A stretch of DNA of 25,979 nucleotides from a virus (IMGVR_UViG_3300044949_000289:1-25979); one strand, 5' to 3'. Shown: positions 1-8,040, counted from the first letter of the stretch. Notes: generated by a model not told the origin, from the sequence alone. Made by a program: numbers and translations.

Positions 1-34
1 GTGAAGGTGTAAGTGGACAGGAGAGTCTTGGCCA

Positions 35-481
35 TCAGCTCAGTGCCACCGCTACCGCTGTTCCATTATCGTCCTGCCCATCCACCCAGTTTGCGCCATC
101 ATTCACCAGCACATCGCCAGCCTGTGCGCCAGCCACGTCAACATCGGCAAGGTCGCCAAGTCCGAACTGTCGTGGATCCTGGCCGGCTGCCGAGCTTTCC
201 GGCGCAACTCGCATCAACATTAGTTCGGTGAATTCGCCATCGTCAATCTTCATGGCATCACGCACCTGATAGTTGATACCATTTACGGTCACGGCTGCGC
301 CATAGATCAATCCGCCAAATTCAGAAGTCTTTGCTGTCAGCCTGTAGTCAGTGGTGATGATCATTTCACCAGCAACCACTTGACCAGGCATGTCAAGGAT
401 GCCAAGGCCGGTAACGGCGCCACTGGTAACAGTGACGCCGAAATCGGCCAGGAACAGAGATAAGTCCTCTGTTAGTGCCAT
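35..481 (-). CDS. Head-tail joining protein, lambda gpFII-like, with an added C-terminal motif
   Basis: 148 aa. Residues 1 to about 92 are a small beta-rich domain (LGILDMPGQVV, a mid-domain ITTDYRLTA strand, INYQVRDAM, ending in ELMLMRV). Its size and strand pattern resemble the gpFII family, which forms the head surface that binds the tail. Position supports this: it is the last head gene after terminase, gpW, portal, capsid and two small proteins, as in lambda. Residues about 106-136 add a separate motif, LGDLADVDVAGAQAGDVLV followed by NDGANWV. This is the kind of short segment usually seen in tail-fibre or structural proteins of cyanobacterial phages, and is unusual on a joining protein. 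The start ATG overlaps the upstream TGA by one base (TGATG). The gene would be co-translated with the head operon. gpFII identity is likely but rests on pattern and context. Confidence 0.65.
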   Translation of the reverse strand: MALTEDLSLFLADFGVTVTSGAVTGLGILDMPGQVVAGEMIITTDYRLTAKTSEFGGLIYGAAVTVNGINYQVRDAMKIDDGEFTELMLMRVAPESSAAGQDPRQFGLGDLADVDVAGAQAGDVLVNDGANWVDGQDDNGTAVAVALS

Positions 482-858
482 CAGCCGTACTTCTTCAGGC
501 CGAAGCCGAAGCAGGTAACAGCGCTGGAAGCGGTGCCCGTCTCAGCCGTGCAGCTAAGGCGGATGTAGCGCTTCAGATCGTCATGGCTAAGCGTCTTCAC
601 TTCCTTGTAGGCAGCGTTGCCGATCGCAGTGAAGGTGCCGCCGGTCACAGCAGTGAACGTGCTGTTGTCGGAAGATTCCTCGATGCGGAACGTCAGATCA
701 GCGCTGGCGCCAGCAGCAGTGCCGGCCAAGATGATCTGAATGTCGCCGTCGTACTCAAGGAGATCGACGCCGGTCTGGTTGCCGGTAGCGGTGATGGTGG
801 TAGTAGCCAGCAGCGTGAAGTGCTGCAGCTTCTCAAGCGTCTGTTGGAAGATTGCCAT
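481..858 (-). CDS. Small head-associated structural protein, function not recognised
   Basis: 125 aa from the ATG at 858, which has an AGAGGA ribosome site seven bases upstream. A longer in-frame start at 921 would overlap the neighbour fully and begins with unlikely Arg/Pro-rich sequence, so it is rejected. The protein is Thr/Ala-rich and beta-rich: TTTITATGN near residue 20, then VDLLEYDGDIQIILAG, FRIEESSDNSTFTAV, and a conserved-looking DLKRYIRLSC strand. The pattern, a hydrophobic strand followed by xxSSDNxTF, fits a jelly-roll or Ig-like capsid accessory protein. It lies between the 71-aa FI-position protein and the gpFII-like protein, overlapping the former by 26 bases, so a head-decoration or head-completion role is plausible. 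No family is claimed. Confidence 0.7.
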   Translation of the reverse strand: MAIFQQTLEKLQHFTLLATTTITATGNQTGVDLLEYDGDIQIILAGTAAGASADLTFRIEESSDNSTFTAVTGGTFTAIGNAAYKEVKTLSHDDLKRYIRLSCTAETGTASSAVTCFGFGLKKYG

Positions 859-1048
859 TGGTCCTCTTGCGGGTGGGTTTGCGGAAAGGCTGCGGGCAAA
901 CTGCCGGGGCCGGCTCCACAATCGGAGCCGGCTGCGCTTTGCCCATGTTGATCAGGGCGATGGCGTCCGATTGCTCGGTATCAACCACCTGCCCTGCCTT
1001 GACAGCCACGCCCCTGATGGACGTGTCCTTAAGGATTTGAATCAACAT
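833..1048 (-). CDS. 71-aa protein in the gpFI position, unknown function
   Basis: Starts at the ATG that overlaps the capsid-gene stop by one base (TGATG at 1048). The longer frame extending to 1183 is antisense noise over the capsid gene. The N-terminal half, MLIQILKDTSIRGVAVKAGQ followed by VVDTEQSDAIALINMGKAQP, is a compact domain of the type 'I-L-K-D-T-xx-G-xx-V-xx-G-xx-V...D-A-xx-L-I-xx-G-K-A'. Such small proteins are common directly after phage major capsid genes. The C-terminal half is Pro- and Arg-rich (PAPIVEPAPAV, then basic KPTRKRT) and probably disordered. By position it corresponds to lambda FI, but no sequence similarity to FI can be claimed. The 3' end overlaps the next gene by 26 bases. 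Confidence 0.7.
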   Translation of the reverse strand: MLIQILKDTSIRGVAVKAGQVVDTEQSDAIALINMGKAQPAPIVEPAPAVCPQPFRKPTRKRTNGNLPTDA

Positions 1049-3411
1049 CAGAGGGTGTTGTTGCCGCGGCAGAAGCCCTCGGGATGGCGGACCGCAAAGT
1101 CCACATCCTGCAGAGCCACCACGCGCACGGTGCCGCTGGTGCTGTGGGTGTAGGGATCCACGGTGAGATCCAGCCCACTCCACATCGCCATGATCAGCTG
1201 CGACCAGACCGCAAAGAAGATGTCGTTGGTCTCGACCTGATTGCTGACGACGGCGTTGTAGCCGTTGACAGTGCCGCCAGGCTCGAACACATAGGCGCCG
1301 GTGTCGGTGCCCTTGTCCTTGGTCTTCAGAGCGCCGCGCATGGTGGCGTTCATCAGATATGCCATGGCGCCGATGTCGGCGTTGTCTGCGGCGATCTTGG
1401 ATTCCATGCTCACCACCTCGGCATAGGTCGGGGTGTTGGCAGCGAAGTCCTCGGTGTTGATGCCGGTGGTCAGCTTGATGCCAAGCGGCTGGCTGCTGTT
1501 GCCCAGGCCGTAGAGGCCCACGCGGTCGATCTCAAGTGCCAGCACAGTGGCAAGATCCTGGCGGATCATCTGCTCCACGTCGATGCTGGCCTGCAGCATC
1601 AGGCGGCGGCTGTAGTCGGTAAAGGCGCCTACGGTTTTTGGTGAAAGATTCACTTGGTCCACCGTCTGCTGGCTCTCGGTGGGCGAACCCGATTCAGCCA
1701 CCCAGTAGGCGGTCGCTGCAGCGGTCTGCCGCGGGATTGCCACGTTGCCGGTCAGCCCGGTCAGGCTGGTAACACCCAGGCCGGCCAGTGCCGAGCGGTT
1801 GCGCAGCAGCTCGATGAAGCTGCCGGGGCGGAAGTCAGTGCCGACCAGATCGCCAGCGCCAGATGCGGTGCCAACAGTCAGGTCACGGCGCAGCACCTCG
1901 CTCGGCACCATGATGCCCTGAGCAACCTTGCCAGCGCGTGCAGCGGCAGCCTCGGAGCACTCGCGTTCAAAGGCCGCGGCCTCCTGCAGCTTGCGATCAC
2001 CAGGGTTGGCCAGTGCGTTGATCGCGCGCTGGAAGCTGAACTCACGGGTTTCCTTGGCGCTGAGGCCAATGTCGCCAGCAGACTCGCTGACAGGCTGCGC
2101 CTTGCTGCCAAGTTGATCGAGCACAGCAGCGCGGGCCTCATCAAGGCTGCGGCCGGATTCGATCAGCTGGCGGCCAAGGTCGGCCATGCCATGCTTCTCG
2201 GTGATAGCAGTGATGCCAGAAATGCGGGTGCGCTCAGCCTTGGCAGCCTCTGAAGCCGCTTCAGCCCGCACCGCCATCAGATCGGTGGTGGTGTCTTCCA
2301 TGTCGGTAGAAGTTGGGACAAATGATGCGGCTGTGGCCGCGACCGGAGCATCCATTGAACGCCCTACGCCAATTGTAGGGTCGGCAGGAATTGACACTAG
2401 CGATAGCTCGTGCGCGCTCCATCGCGTCACGATGAAGTCTTCGCCGCGCTGCTCCATGTCATTGATCGCATAGCCGAAGCTCACATTCCGCAGCACGCCA
2501 TCACGAACATCGTTCATCACCTCCTGCGCAAATGGATTGCGGCTCATGCGCACGCGTGCGTAGCCGCGCTTCTGGTCTTCATCCACCCATGCGCGCTCAA
2601 CCACGCCGATCAGCTTGTCCGGGTCATGATTGAACAGCAGCGGCGCGCCATCATTGAGCCGAGCAAGGTCTACGGCCTCGCGGGTATGGGCCAAGATCTC
2701 ATTGCCGAAGTAACGCGCGACCGGGTACTCGCTGGAAAATGGGAACTCAAGCGTGCGGTCATCTTCCGCAATCTGCGCTGAACGGCTGAAGGCCACAGGC
2801 GCTGAACGCTGCATCCGCTCGCCGGTTGCCACCTCGAACAGGATCTCCTGCATGTCATGCTCGCTCAGCCACTGCCGGGCCTCGTCGGCGCTGAATCGTG
2901 CTGCATCGAAGCGAATGGCCTGCAGCTCGGTATTGCCATCCTTGATCCCATAGATGAAGTCAACGCCAGGGTCGCCTTCATCATTCACGCGCCGGATCTC
3001 ATCGTATTGATCAGGATCGGTCAATCGCGCCGCGTGCTCATTGGGATACGGTCGTTCCATTGTGCGATCTTGCAGTGCCTTAATCCTATCGGCTTTGGAT
3101 GTAGACCAGTTTTGGCCAGCATCGCCGCCCCATGCCGCCCATGCCACACGGCCGGGCGACGGATAGCCATCTTCGCCTTGGCTGAAGCCCTGCCCTTGCT
3201 TGTCCACTTCATGCCGCGCAAACCATGCCGCCATGGTGATCACGGTGTCGGGACTCAACTCGTCGCCGCTTAAGATCTGCGATGCCCTGGTGGCTGCCAC
3301 ATCAGTGCCGCCCTGCTCGCCATCAGCCTTCCATGCGCGGTAGCGCTCAGCCTCCTCGCGCATTCCAGTGGTTGGCATCAGGTTGATCTCGGTGCCGTTG
3401 ACGTTGGCCAT
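1048..3411 (-). CDS. Prohead protease-major capsid fusion protein (HK97-type) with extra N-terminal domains
   Basis: 787 aa, about twice a normal capsid protein. Residues 15-105 form a domain with GGTDVAATRA, DTVITMAAWFARHEVD and PGRVAWAAWGGDAGQNWS. Residues about 150-200 (AIRFDAARFSADEAR, QWLSEHD) resemble the N-terminal part of XkdF-type phage proteins. Residues about 205-350 are a prohead protease: likely nucleophile pair His262 (LFNHDPDKLIGV) and Ser311 (RNVSFGY), then the HELSLVSIPADP strand near 334-345. Residues 375-435 are Ala/Glu/Arg-rich and helical, as expected of a scaffolding delta domain. Residues about 440-787 look like an HK97-fold capsid protein (RQTAAATAYWVAESG, SRRLMLQASIDVEQMI, GLYGLGNSSQPLGI). 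Self-cleavage during maturation would release the capsid part; that step is inferred. In lambda, gpC protease, Nu3 scaffold and gpE capsid are separate or nested; here one frame carries all. The start overlaps the portal stop (TAATG). Confidence 0.9.
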   Translation of the reverse strand: MANVNGTEINLMPTTGMREEAERYRAWKADGEQGGTDVAATRASQILSGDELSPDTVITMAAWFARHEVDKQGQGFSQGEDGYPSPGRVAWAAWGGDAGQNWSTSKADRIKALQDRTMERPYPNEHAARLTDPDQYDEIRRVNDEGDPGVDFIYGIKDGNTELQAIRFDAARFSADEARQWLSEHDMQEILFEVATGERMQRSAPVAFSRSAQIAEDDRTLEFPFSSEYPVARYFGNEILAHTREAVDLARLNDGAPLLFNHDPDKLIGVVERAWVDEDQKRGYARVRMSRNPFAQEVMNDVRDGVLRNVSFGYAINDMEQRGEDFIVTRWSAHELSLVSIPADPTIGVGRSMDAPVAATAASFVPTSTDMEDTTTDLMAVRAEAASEAAKAERTRISGITAITEKHGMADLGRQLIESGRSLDEARAAVLDQLGSKAQPVSESAGDIGLSAKETREFSFQRAINALANPGDRKLQEAAAFERECSEAAAARAGKVAQGIMVPSEVLRRDLTVGTASGAGDLVGTDFRPGSFIELLRNRSALAGLGVTSLTGLTGNVAIPRQTAAATAYWVAESGSPTESQQTVDQVNLSPKTVGAFTDYSRRLMLQASIDVEQMIRQDLATVLALEIDRVGLYGLGNSSQPLGIKLTTGINTEDFAANTPTYAEVVSMESKIAADNADIGAMAYLMNATMRGALKTKDKGTDTGAYVFEPGGTVNGYNAVVSNQVETNDIFFAVWSQLIMAMWSGLDLTVDPYTHSTSGTVRVVALQDVDFAVRHPEGFCRGNNTL

Positions 3412-4943
3412 TAGATGCCCTGCTCCGGCGCTGCGTTTGCTTCTGGTGCGTATGGGTCTTGCGGAATGATTGAGCCCGGTGGCCGCGCTTGCGTAAGGCC
3501 GGCACCGCTCACCTTGCCAGGATCAATGTCAAGCACAAGGCCATGCTTCTCCGCCAGCAAGCGCTCGGATTCAAGCTGCACGAAGATTTCCTCAAGATCT
3601 CCGCCCTGCTCTGCAACCACCTCGCCCAGCGTCTTGAAGCCGCACCGCACCGCTTCCTTGTATGCGGCCACCTCCTTGGCAGGATCAACCCATGCCCAGC
3701 CGCGTGGCATCCAGCGTGCAGCCTTGAAGCGCTCGGGTGCCAGCTCGTAGCCGGGCAGCGATAGCGCATTGCTCAGCACCGCCAGCTCAATCCACTCGTG
3801 GAATACGCGGCGGTGGAAGTTCTCGATCATCCACGATTGCAGAATTCGCCAGTGGTCGCGGTCTTCAATCAGGCTCAGCCTGCTGCTTGAATAGTTGGTC
3901 TGGCTGAAGTCACGTGAGATCGTCTCGTAACTGCATCCGATGCCTGCAGCCATGGCGCGCAGCATTGCGCGCAGGAACGGCTCGAACTGACCATCGGGGC
4001 TATCCAAGCTCGGCACCGTGACAGATTCGCCGGGATTGAGGTATTTGAAGACCCCGGGCTCGAAGTTCGAGACGCGCTCACCATCCATGACGTCATCACC
4101 GATCAGCTCGCCCTCGGGGCTGGTAATGAAGCCCATGAGCGCACTGCTGGCTCGAGCACGCACCACCTCGGCCTGCTCGTAACCCGCCAGGTGATGCAGT
4201 CGCTGGATTGCACTGGCAAACCATGTGACGCCTCTCGTCTGGCCGGGGCGCTCAGCGCGGTAAAGGTGAATGATCTCCTCGGCCGGGATGCGCTTGTGGC
4301 GCTGCGTGCTGATCTGCTGGTTGCTGAACTGATAGTCGCCGGGGTGATACGCCAGGAAGTGATACGCGATCGGCCTGCCCCAGCCGTCAACCTCCACGCC
4401 CATGCGGATCTCGTTGCCCTGCTGGCTGCGGCCGTTCAGGCCATCATCCAGCTGGTCTGCCTCGATCACCTCCATCGCCAATGGCACAGTGCTGCCACCA
4501 AAGCTCTGCCGCACAAGTCGGACGAACACCTCGCCGCTCTCAGCGCAGGCGCGGATCACTAGCCTTTCAATGTCGGCAAAGCTCAGCTTGCCGCCGGTGT
4601 GGCAATGCCGCGCAGTTGTCCACTGCCGCCATGCCGCCTCAATTGCATCGTTGACCTGAGTATCAAGCCTGCCGCCGCGCTGCATCCGCACCTGCGACTG
4701 AAACGGTATGCCCTGCCCGATCACGTTGCCTTCAATCGCGCGCAATGCCTGCCGCGCATAGTCATTATCGCGGCACAACTGCCGCGCACGATCGCGCAGC
4801 TTCTGCGCACTGCCATAGATCTCGCTGTCGGCGCTGGTGTTACCTGTCACCCAATCGGCAGTCAGCCTGCTGAACTGCGCGCCTTGGTACATCCGCCGCC
4901 GCGGTGCTGATGGTGTCGCCTGTTGCCTGCGCTTCTTGGCCAT
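3411..4943 (-). CDS. Phage portal protein, lambda gpB family
   Basis: 510 aa, typical for the lambda-type portal family. The N-terminus is basic (MAKKRRQQ) and followed by a classic portal start: SADSEIYGSAQKLRDRARQL and CRDNDYARQALRAIEGNVIG (residues about 38-75). Downstream are ESGEVFVRLVR near 135-145, VIEADQLDD near 160, the HLYRAERPGQTRGVTWFAS segment near 225-245, and FSQTNYSSSRLSLIEDRDHW near 345-365, all hallmarks of this family. The protein forms the dodecameric ring at one head vertex through which terminase pumps DNA and to which the neck attaches. The gene sits between the gpW-like connector and the protease-capsid gene, as in lambda, with one-base TGATG/TAATG overlaps at both ends, so expression should be coupled. 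Confidence 0.95.
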   Translation of the reverse strand: MAKKRRQQATPSAPRRRMYQGAQFSRLTADWVTGNTSADSEIYGSAQKLRDRARQLCRDNDYARQALRAIEGNVIGQGIPFQSQVRMQRGGRLDTQVNDAIEAAWRQWTTARHCHTGGKLSFADIERLVIRACAESGEVFVRLVRQSFGGSTVPLAMEVIEADQLDDGLNGRSQQGNEIRMGVEVDGWGRPIAYHFLAYHPGDYQFSNQQISTQRHKRIPAEEIIHLYRAERPGQTRGVTWFASAIQRLHHLAGYEQAEVVRARASSALMGFITSPEGELIGDDVMDGERVSNFEPGVFKYLNPGESVTVPSLDSPDGQFEPFLRAMLRAMAAGIGCSYETISRDFSQTNYSSSRLSLIEDRDHWRILQSWMIENFHRRVFHEWIELAVLSNALSLPGYELAPERFKAARWMPRGWAWVDPAKEVAAYKEAVRCGFKTLGEVVAEQGGDLEEIFVQLESERLLAEKHGLVLDIDPGKVSGAGLTQARPPGSIIPQDPYAPEANAAPEQGI

Positions 4944-5515
4944 CAGCTGAACCTCACGAATAGGTTGTGGGGATTGCCCAGGCCATTGGCCGCCAGATCG
5001 GCAGCCTGCTCACGCTTCACATCAGATTTCAGCTTGGCCTCCAGCTGCAGCAGCTCCGTTAGCGGCAGCTTCTTAAGCCGCCTGCTGCCGATGGTGTACT
5101 CAGCAACCGCGCCGCCCGATACCATCGCGCGGATCGCAGCCTGCACCGCATCAAGATCCTGCTGCACCTGGCTGCGGCCATCAAATGCGCCTGGCGTGCC
5201 GGCATAGTTCAACGCCGCCAGCACCTCAAGCTGGCCAGCGCCAAGCGTCAGCTTCTCGCTGCCAGCAGTTGCAATCGCCTGCCAGTACCACTGCCCTGCG
5301 TCGAAGCCAGCACTCGTGGCCGCGGCAATGGTCAGCTCCCAGCCTTGACCGTATGCGGTGCCGATGATCGTTGCCCCTTCGCTTGCAGTATTGGTGCGCA
5401 GGTAATACGTCAACGTCCAAGTGCTGCTAGTGACGGCAGCGCCAAACGCATCCACGCTGGCATCATCCCGCCATTTCACCGTGTCACCGGCTCGAATTGT
5501 CGCAGGGATGTTCAC
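4943..5515 (-). CDS. gpW-like head-tail connector with an added N-terminal beta domain
   Basis: 190 aa from a GTG two bases downstream of the large-terminase stop. Residues about 115-175 resemble lambda gpW, a 68-aa connector: a helix (VQQDLDAVQAAIRAMVSGGA), a beta hairpin (VAEYTIGSRRLKKLP) and a second helix (LTELLQLEAKLKSDVKREQA). Lambda gpW has the same helix-hairpin-helix with a basic hairpin. Position between terminase (A) and portal (B) is exactly that of W. Residues 1 to about 105 are an extra beta-rich domain (DTVKWRDDASVDAFG, TWTLTYYLRTN, WELTIAAATSAGFDAGQWYW) that looks Ig- or jelly-roll-like and is absent from lambda W. The role would be to plug or extend the portal once DNA is packaged. 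The fusion is unusual. Confidence 0.75.
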   Translation of the reverse strand: MNIPATIRAGDTVKWRDDASVDAFGAAVTSSTWTLTYYLRTNTASEGATIIGTAYGQGWELTIAAATSAGFDAGQWYWQAIATAGSEKLTLGAGQLEVLAALNYAGTPGAFDGRSQVQQDLDAVQAAIRAMVSGGAVAEYTIGSRRLKKLPLTELLQLEAKLKSDVKREQAADLAANGLGNPHNLFVRFS

Positions 5516-5517
5516 CG

Positions 5518-7365
5518 TTACCAGTTGCTGAGGAAGGCCGAACCAGCCTTAGCTGATCTTAGCGATGGCTTAGCGCGTGCTTCTGCTGGCTTGTCGAGTT
5601 GATCCCATATCGTCCGGCGGTCGTACTTCGTGTACAGGTGGCACAGCGCGGCATAGGCATAGACAAGGCAATCCAGCGCCTCATTCCGCGCTGATGGCTT
5701 CTTAACCCATTCGCGCACCGGGAACCCTGAGCGGTTGTACCGCATCACCTGCTTCTCGGCGGTCAGTTGCTCGAAGTAGTCAACTGTTGCATCCATGTGG
5801 AAGTGCAGGTAACCGGGCCCCGGCTCGCTATGCCTGATCCGACCAAACAGCGTGGTCTTGATCGTGTCGCTGCCGACCGGATGCACCACCGCGCCGCGCT
5901 TCATGGTCTGGCCTTTGGCGTTGAGATCCACCCGGCTGCCCTTGCCGATCGGTGGCTTACCGCGCTGGCTGGCGCCCTTGATCGCAATCACGCCTTGGCG
6001 GCCACGCTCGCGTGCGTACTGGTAAACCTCGGCAGTGAAATGGCCGCCACTGTCAATCGCCACCACATGCGGTCGGATGCCATGCCCCTGCGCGTGCGGC
6101 CACTCGCGCAAAACCATCTGATCCAGCTGCTTCCAGAGATCTGCGCGGCTTGGGTCGCCGTGGATCTCTTGGTGGTCCAGCAGCCAGCCTTCTTCGTCGC
6201 GTCCCCATGCCCAGACGCTGATCGCCAGCCGGTTGTCCTGCACGTCAACGCCGACCGTGATGGCGGATGCGCCATCTGGCACAGTGCCGGGTTTGTAATG
6301 CTCGCAGCGCTCCAGCAGGCCGCTGGCGCTCACCTTGCTGGCGTAGTCCTCTGCGAACGTCTCAGCCAGTCGCGTATTCACAAAGCTTTTGAGCATCGGC
6401 GCATCCGCCTTGCTGCGCATGAACTCGTCAACCATGTCGCCCCAGCTCAGCCATCCGAGCGGTGAATAGAGTCCACTCAGCTGGAACCCGGCAGTCTTGC
6501 CGCCATCGCCAAGTGCAGTGGCGCGCCATTCACCTCCACGTAGCAGGGCAGGCTTGTGCAGTTCCCCGAATCGCTCTTTGCACGCCTCGCATTCGTACGC
6601 CGCGCTGCTCGGATCATCCTTCTCCCACTTGAGTTGCGACCACTTGAGCCATTGCATGGCGCCGCAACTTGGGCATGGCACAAAGTAACGGCGCTGATCA
6701 CTGCGTTCGTATTCGGCCTCGATGCGACTGAAATCCTTGATTGTGGGTGTGCTGGTCAGCAGGATCTTCCGCCGCGCGAATGTCGTCGCTCGTTTCTCGG
6801 CCAGGCTGACCGGATCGCCCTCGCCGTCAACGTCCAGAGGGAAGGCGTCCACCTCGTCGAGGAAGATGTAACGGCACGGCGTCGATCGCAGCCCAGTGGC
6901 TGAGTTACTGCCGGTGAGCAGGAGCATTCCGCCTGGAAACTCCTTGCTGAACATCGTGTTGCCGCTGTCCCTGCTGCGGCTGGGCGCGATCCGCTCTGCC
7001 AACACCGGCGTGTCGGTGATCATGCTCTCAAGGCGCTGCTTGCTTAGGCGCTTGGCCATCTCAACCGTGGGCTGCACCGCCAGCAGTGGGCCGGGTGCAT
7101 GATGGATGACATAGCCAAGCCAGTTGCTGCCGGCTTCGGTCTTGCCGGTCTGCGCTGCGAACATCATCACCACGCGCTGCACGGTGCTGCCAGTGCTCAG
7201 GCAGTCCATCGGCTCGCGTAGGTATGGCGTTCTGCTGGTGCGCCATGGTCCCGGCTCTGCGCTGGCCTTGCTGCTCAGCATCCGGTACTGATCGGCCCAT
7301 TCGCTAACCGTCAGCTGCGCATCAGGTCGCAGCCCATCGAGGAAACCGCCGCGGTATGCGTTCAT
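5518..7365 (-). CDS. terL: Terminase large subunit, GpA family
   Basis: 615 aa, within the usual 600-650 of lambda gpA. The ATPase half has a Walker A-like AAQTGKTE (Lys75), Walker B YIFLDEVDAFP (Asp170-Glu171) and a coupling motif LLTSTPT near 203. A zinc ribbon follows: CPSC (231/234) and CEAC (259/262). The nuclease half starts at VGVDVQDNRLAISVWAWG (Asp374), with VVAIDSGGHFTAEVYQY (Asp438) and the C-terminal NEALDCLVYAYAA (Asp565), which together give the acidic residues of the RNase H-like endonuclease. It cuts concatemers and drives ATP-dependent packaging into the prohead. The GpA family is usually associated with cos-site cleavage, in keeping with the repeat cluster upstream of the small subunit. 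Its ATG overlaps the small-subunit stop (ATGA). Confidence 0.97.
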   Translation of the reverse strand: MNAYRGGFLDGLRPDAQLTVSEWADQYRMLSSKASAEPGPWRTSRTPYLREPMDCLSTGSTVQRVVMMFAAQTGKTEAGSNWLGYVIHHAPGPLLAVQPTVEMAKRLSKQRLESMITDTPVLAERIAPSRSRDSGNTMFSKEFPGGMLLLTGSNSATGLRSTPCRYIFLDEVDAFPLDVDGEGDPVSLAEKRATTFARRKILLTSTPTIKDFSRIEAEYERSDQRRYFVPCPSCGAMQWLKWSQLKWEKDDPSSAAYECEACKERFGELHKPALLRGGEWRATALGDGGKTAGFQLSGLYSPLGWLSWGDMVDEFMRSKADAPMLKSFVNTRLAETFAEDYASKVSASGLLERCEHYKPGTVPDGASAITVGVDVQDNRLAISVWAWGRDEEGWLLDHQEIHGDPSRADLWKQLDQMVLREWPHAQGHGIRPHVVAIDSGGHFTAEVYQYARERGRQGVIAIKGASQRGKPPIGKGSRVDLNAKGQTMKRGAVVHPVGSDTIKTTLFGRIRHSEPGPGYLHFHMDATVDYFEQLTAEKQVMRYNRSGFPVREWVKKPSARNEALDCLVYAYAALCHLYTKYDRRTIWDQLDKPAEARAKPSLRSAKAGSAFLSNW

Positions 7366-7892
7366 TCACTTAGCTCCGACAATGCCGCCCGGTGTTCTTG
7401 GCTGAGCAATTCATGGATCACCACCGGATCCGTCTCGCCCGCCAGCTGATGGCTGAGTCGGTCCGCCAGGTTGGCCAGTGCTTCACGGATGCTCCGCCCC
7501 AGCGCAAATGCCTCCTTCTTCACCTCATCAGCGCTGATCAGTTCGCGGCGCTGCTGGCTCACCTGCAGCTTGGCCAGCTCGGCCTGGTAATGCTCACGCC
7601 TTGCGCGGCTTTCATTTAGATCCGGGATCTCATCATCCGGCAGCGCTTCAAGGCGGCGCTTCAGCTCGCGCGGTGTTGGATCCGCCGGTGGTGATACCTT
7701 GCTATTGGCTGTGGCTCTCGTGTTCTTGTTCCACAGCTCCAGCGCCAGATCACGGTCCAGCCATCGTTGACCGTCCTTGTCAACGATGGCAGCAGCGATG
7801 CGGCTTTTGCTTGCGTGGGTAACCGCACCTTTCGTGCAGCCCTTCAAGATCGCAAACTCAGCAAAGCTGACCAGCACGGGTAGTTTAATCAC
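7362..7892 (-). CDS. terS: Terminase small subunit, Nu1-like
   Basis: 176 aa from a GTG. The N-terminus (VSFAEFAILKGCTKGAVTHA, then SKSRIAAAIVDKDGQRWLDR) is a winged-helix DNA-binding domain with the DGQRWLDRDLALELW pattern typical of Nu1-type terminases. After a Pro-rich linker (about 65-75) a long helical segment follows: LNESRARREHYQAELAKLQV, SQQRRELISADEVKKEAF and EALANLADRLSHQLAGETDP. This is the usual oligomerisation and large-subunit-binding region. The protein would recognise the packaging site. The GTG lies inside the first of three 11-bp-spaced repeats, so autoregulation or packaging-site binding at its own 5' end is possible. No clear Shine-Dalgarno is seen. The identity is supported by the adjacent GpA gene. 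Confidence 0.9.
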   Translation of the reverse strand: MIKLPVLVSFAEFAILKGCTKGAVTHASKSRIAAAIVDKDGQRWLDRDLALELWNKNTRATANSKVSPPADPTPRELKRRLEALPDDEIPDLNESRARREHYQAELAKLQVSQQRRELISADEVKKEAFALGRSIREALANLADRLSHQLAGETDPVVIHELLSQEHRAALSELSE

Positions 7893-7975
7893 TAAACCGA
7901 TGCTAAACCATTGCTAAACCGCCTGCCCTCACTGCGCCGAGATCCCTTGCGGCGCAGCGGTTTAGGCGGTTTGGC
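7892..7975. promoter_or_regulatory. Phased repeats and dyad upstream of terS; candidate cos/packaging or operator site
   Basis: CTAAACC occurs three times at 7892-7898, 7903-7909 and 7914-7920, an exact 11-bp spacing (one DNA turn). It is followed by a perfect 8-bp inverted repeat CTGCGCCG (7932-7939) / CGGCGCAG (7950-7957) with a 10-base loop. Then come the opposite-orientation copies GGTTTAG (7959-7965) and GGTTTGG (7969-7975). The whole block has rough two-fold symmetry. In lambda the cos region with its terminase-binding repeats lies just upstream of Nu1, so a packaging site is the favoured reading. A repressor operator for the head operon is the alternative. No T-run follows the stem, so it is not a standard terminator. 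Confidence 0.5.
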
Positions 7976-8040
7976 GTCTGGCGCTAGATAAATGGCGAGA
8001 TTTGAACTAACCCACATTGCAGGATTGAAAAGGGACCCAA
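7976..8040. other. Non-coding spacer between the tail-completion gene and the terS repeat block
   Basis: 65 bases with no reading frame of note. On the minus strand a short stretch (GTTAGTTCAAATCTCGCCA, near 7993-8011) recalls a tRNA T-arm and 3' end, but the T stem has a mismatch and there is no matching acceptor or anticodon arm. It is recorded as spacer only; together with the adjacent repeats it may belong to the packaging region. Confidence 0.5.

Noticed and set aside
859-921. Upstream extension of the 125-aa head protein
   Set aside because: The start at 858 has a good AGAGGA site; the extension is Arg/Ser/Pro-rich and lies in the preceding gene.
5767-6465. 232-aa plus-strand frame
   Set aside because: Antisense to the nuclease half of large terminase; composition typical of a complement frame in G+C-rich DNA.
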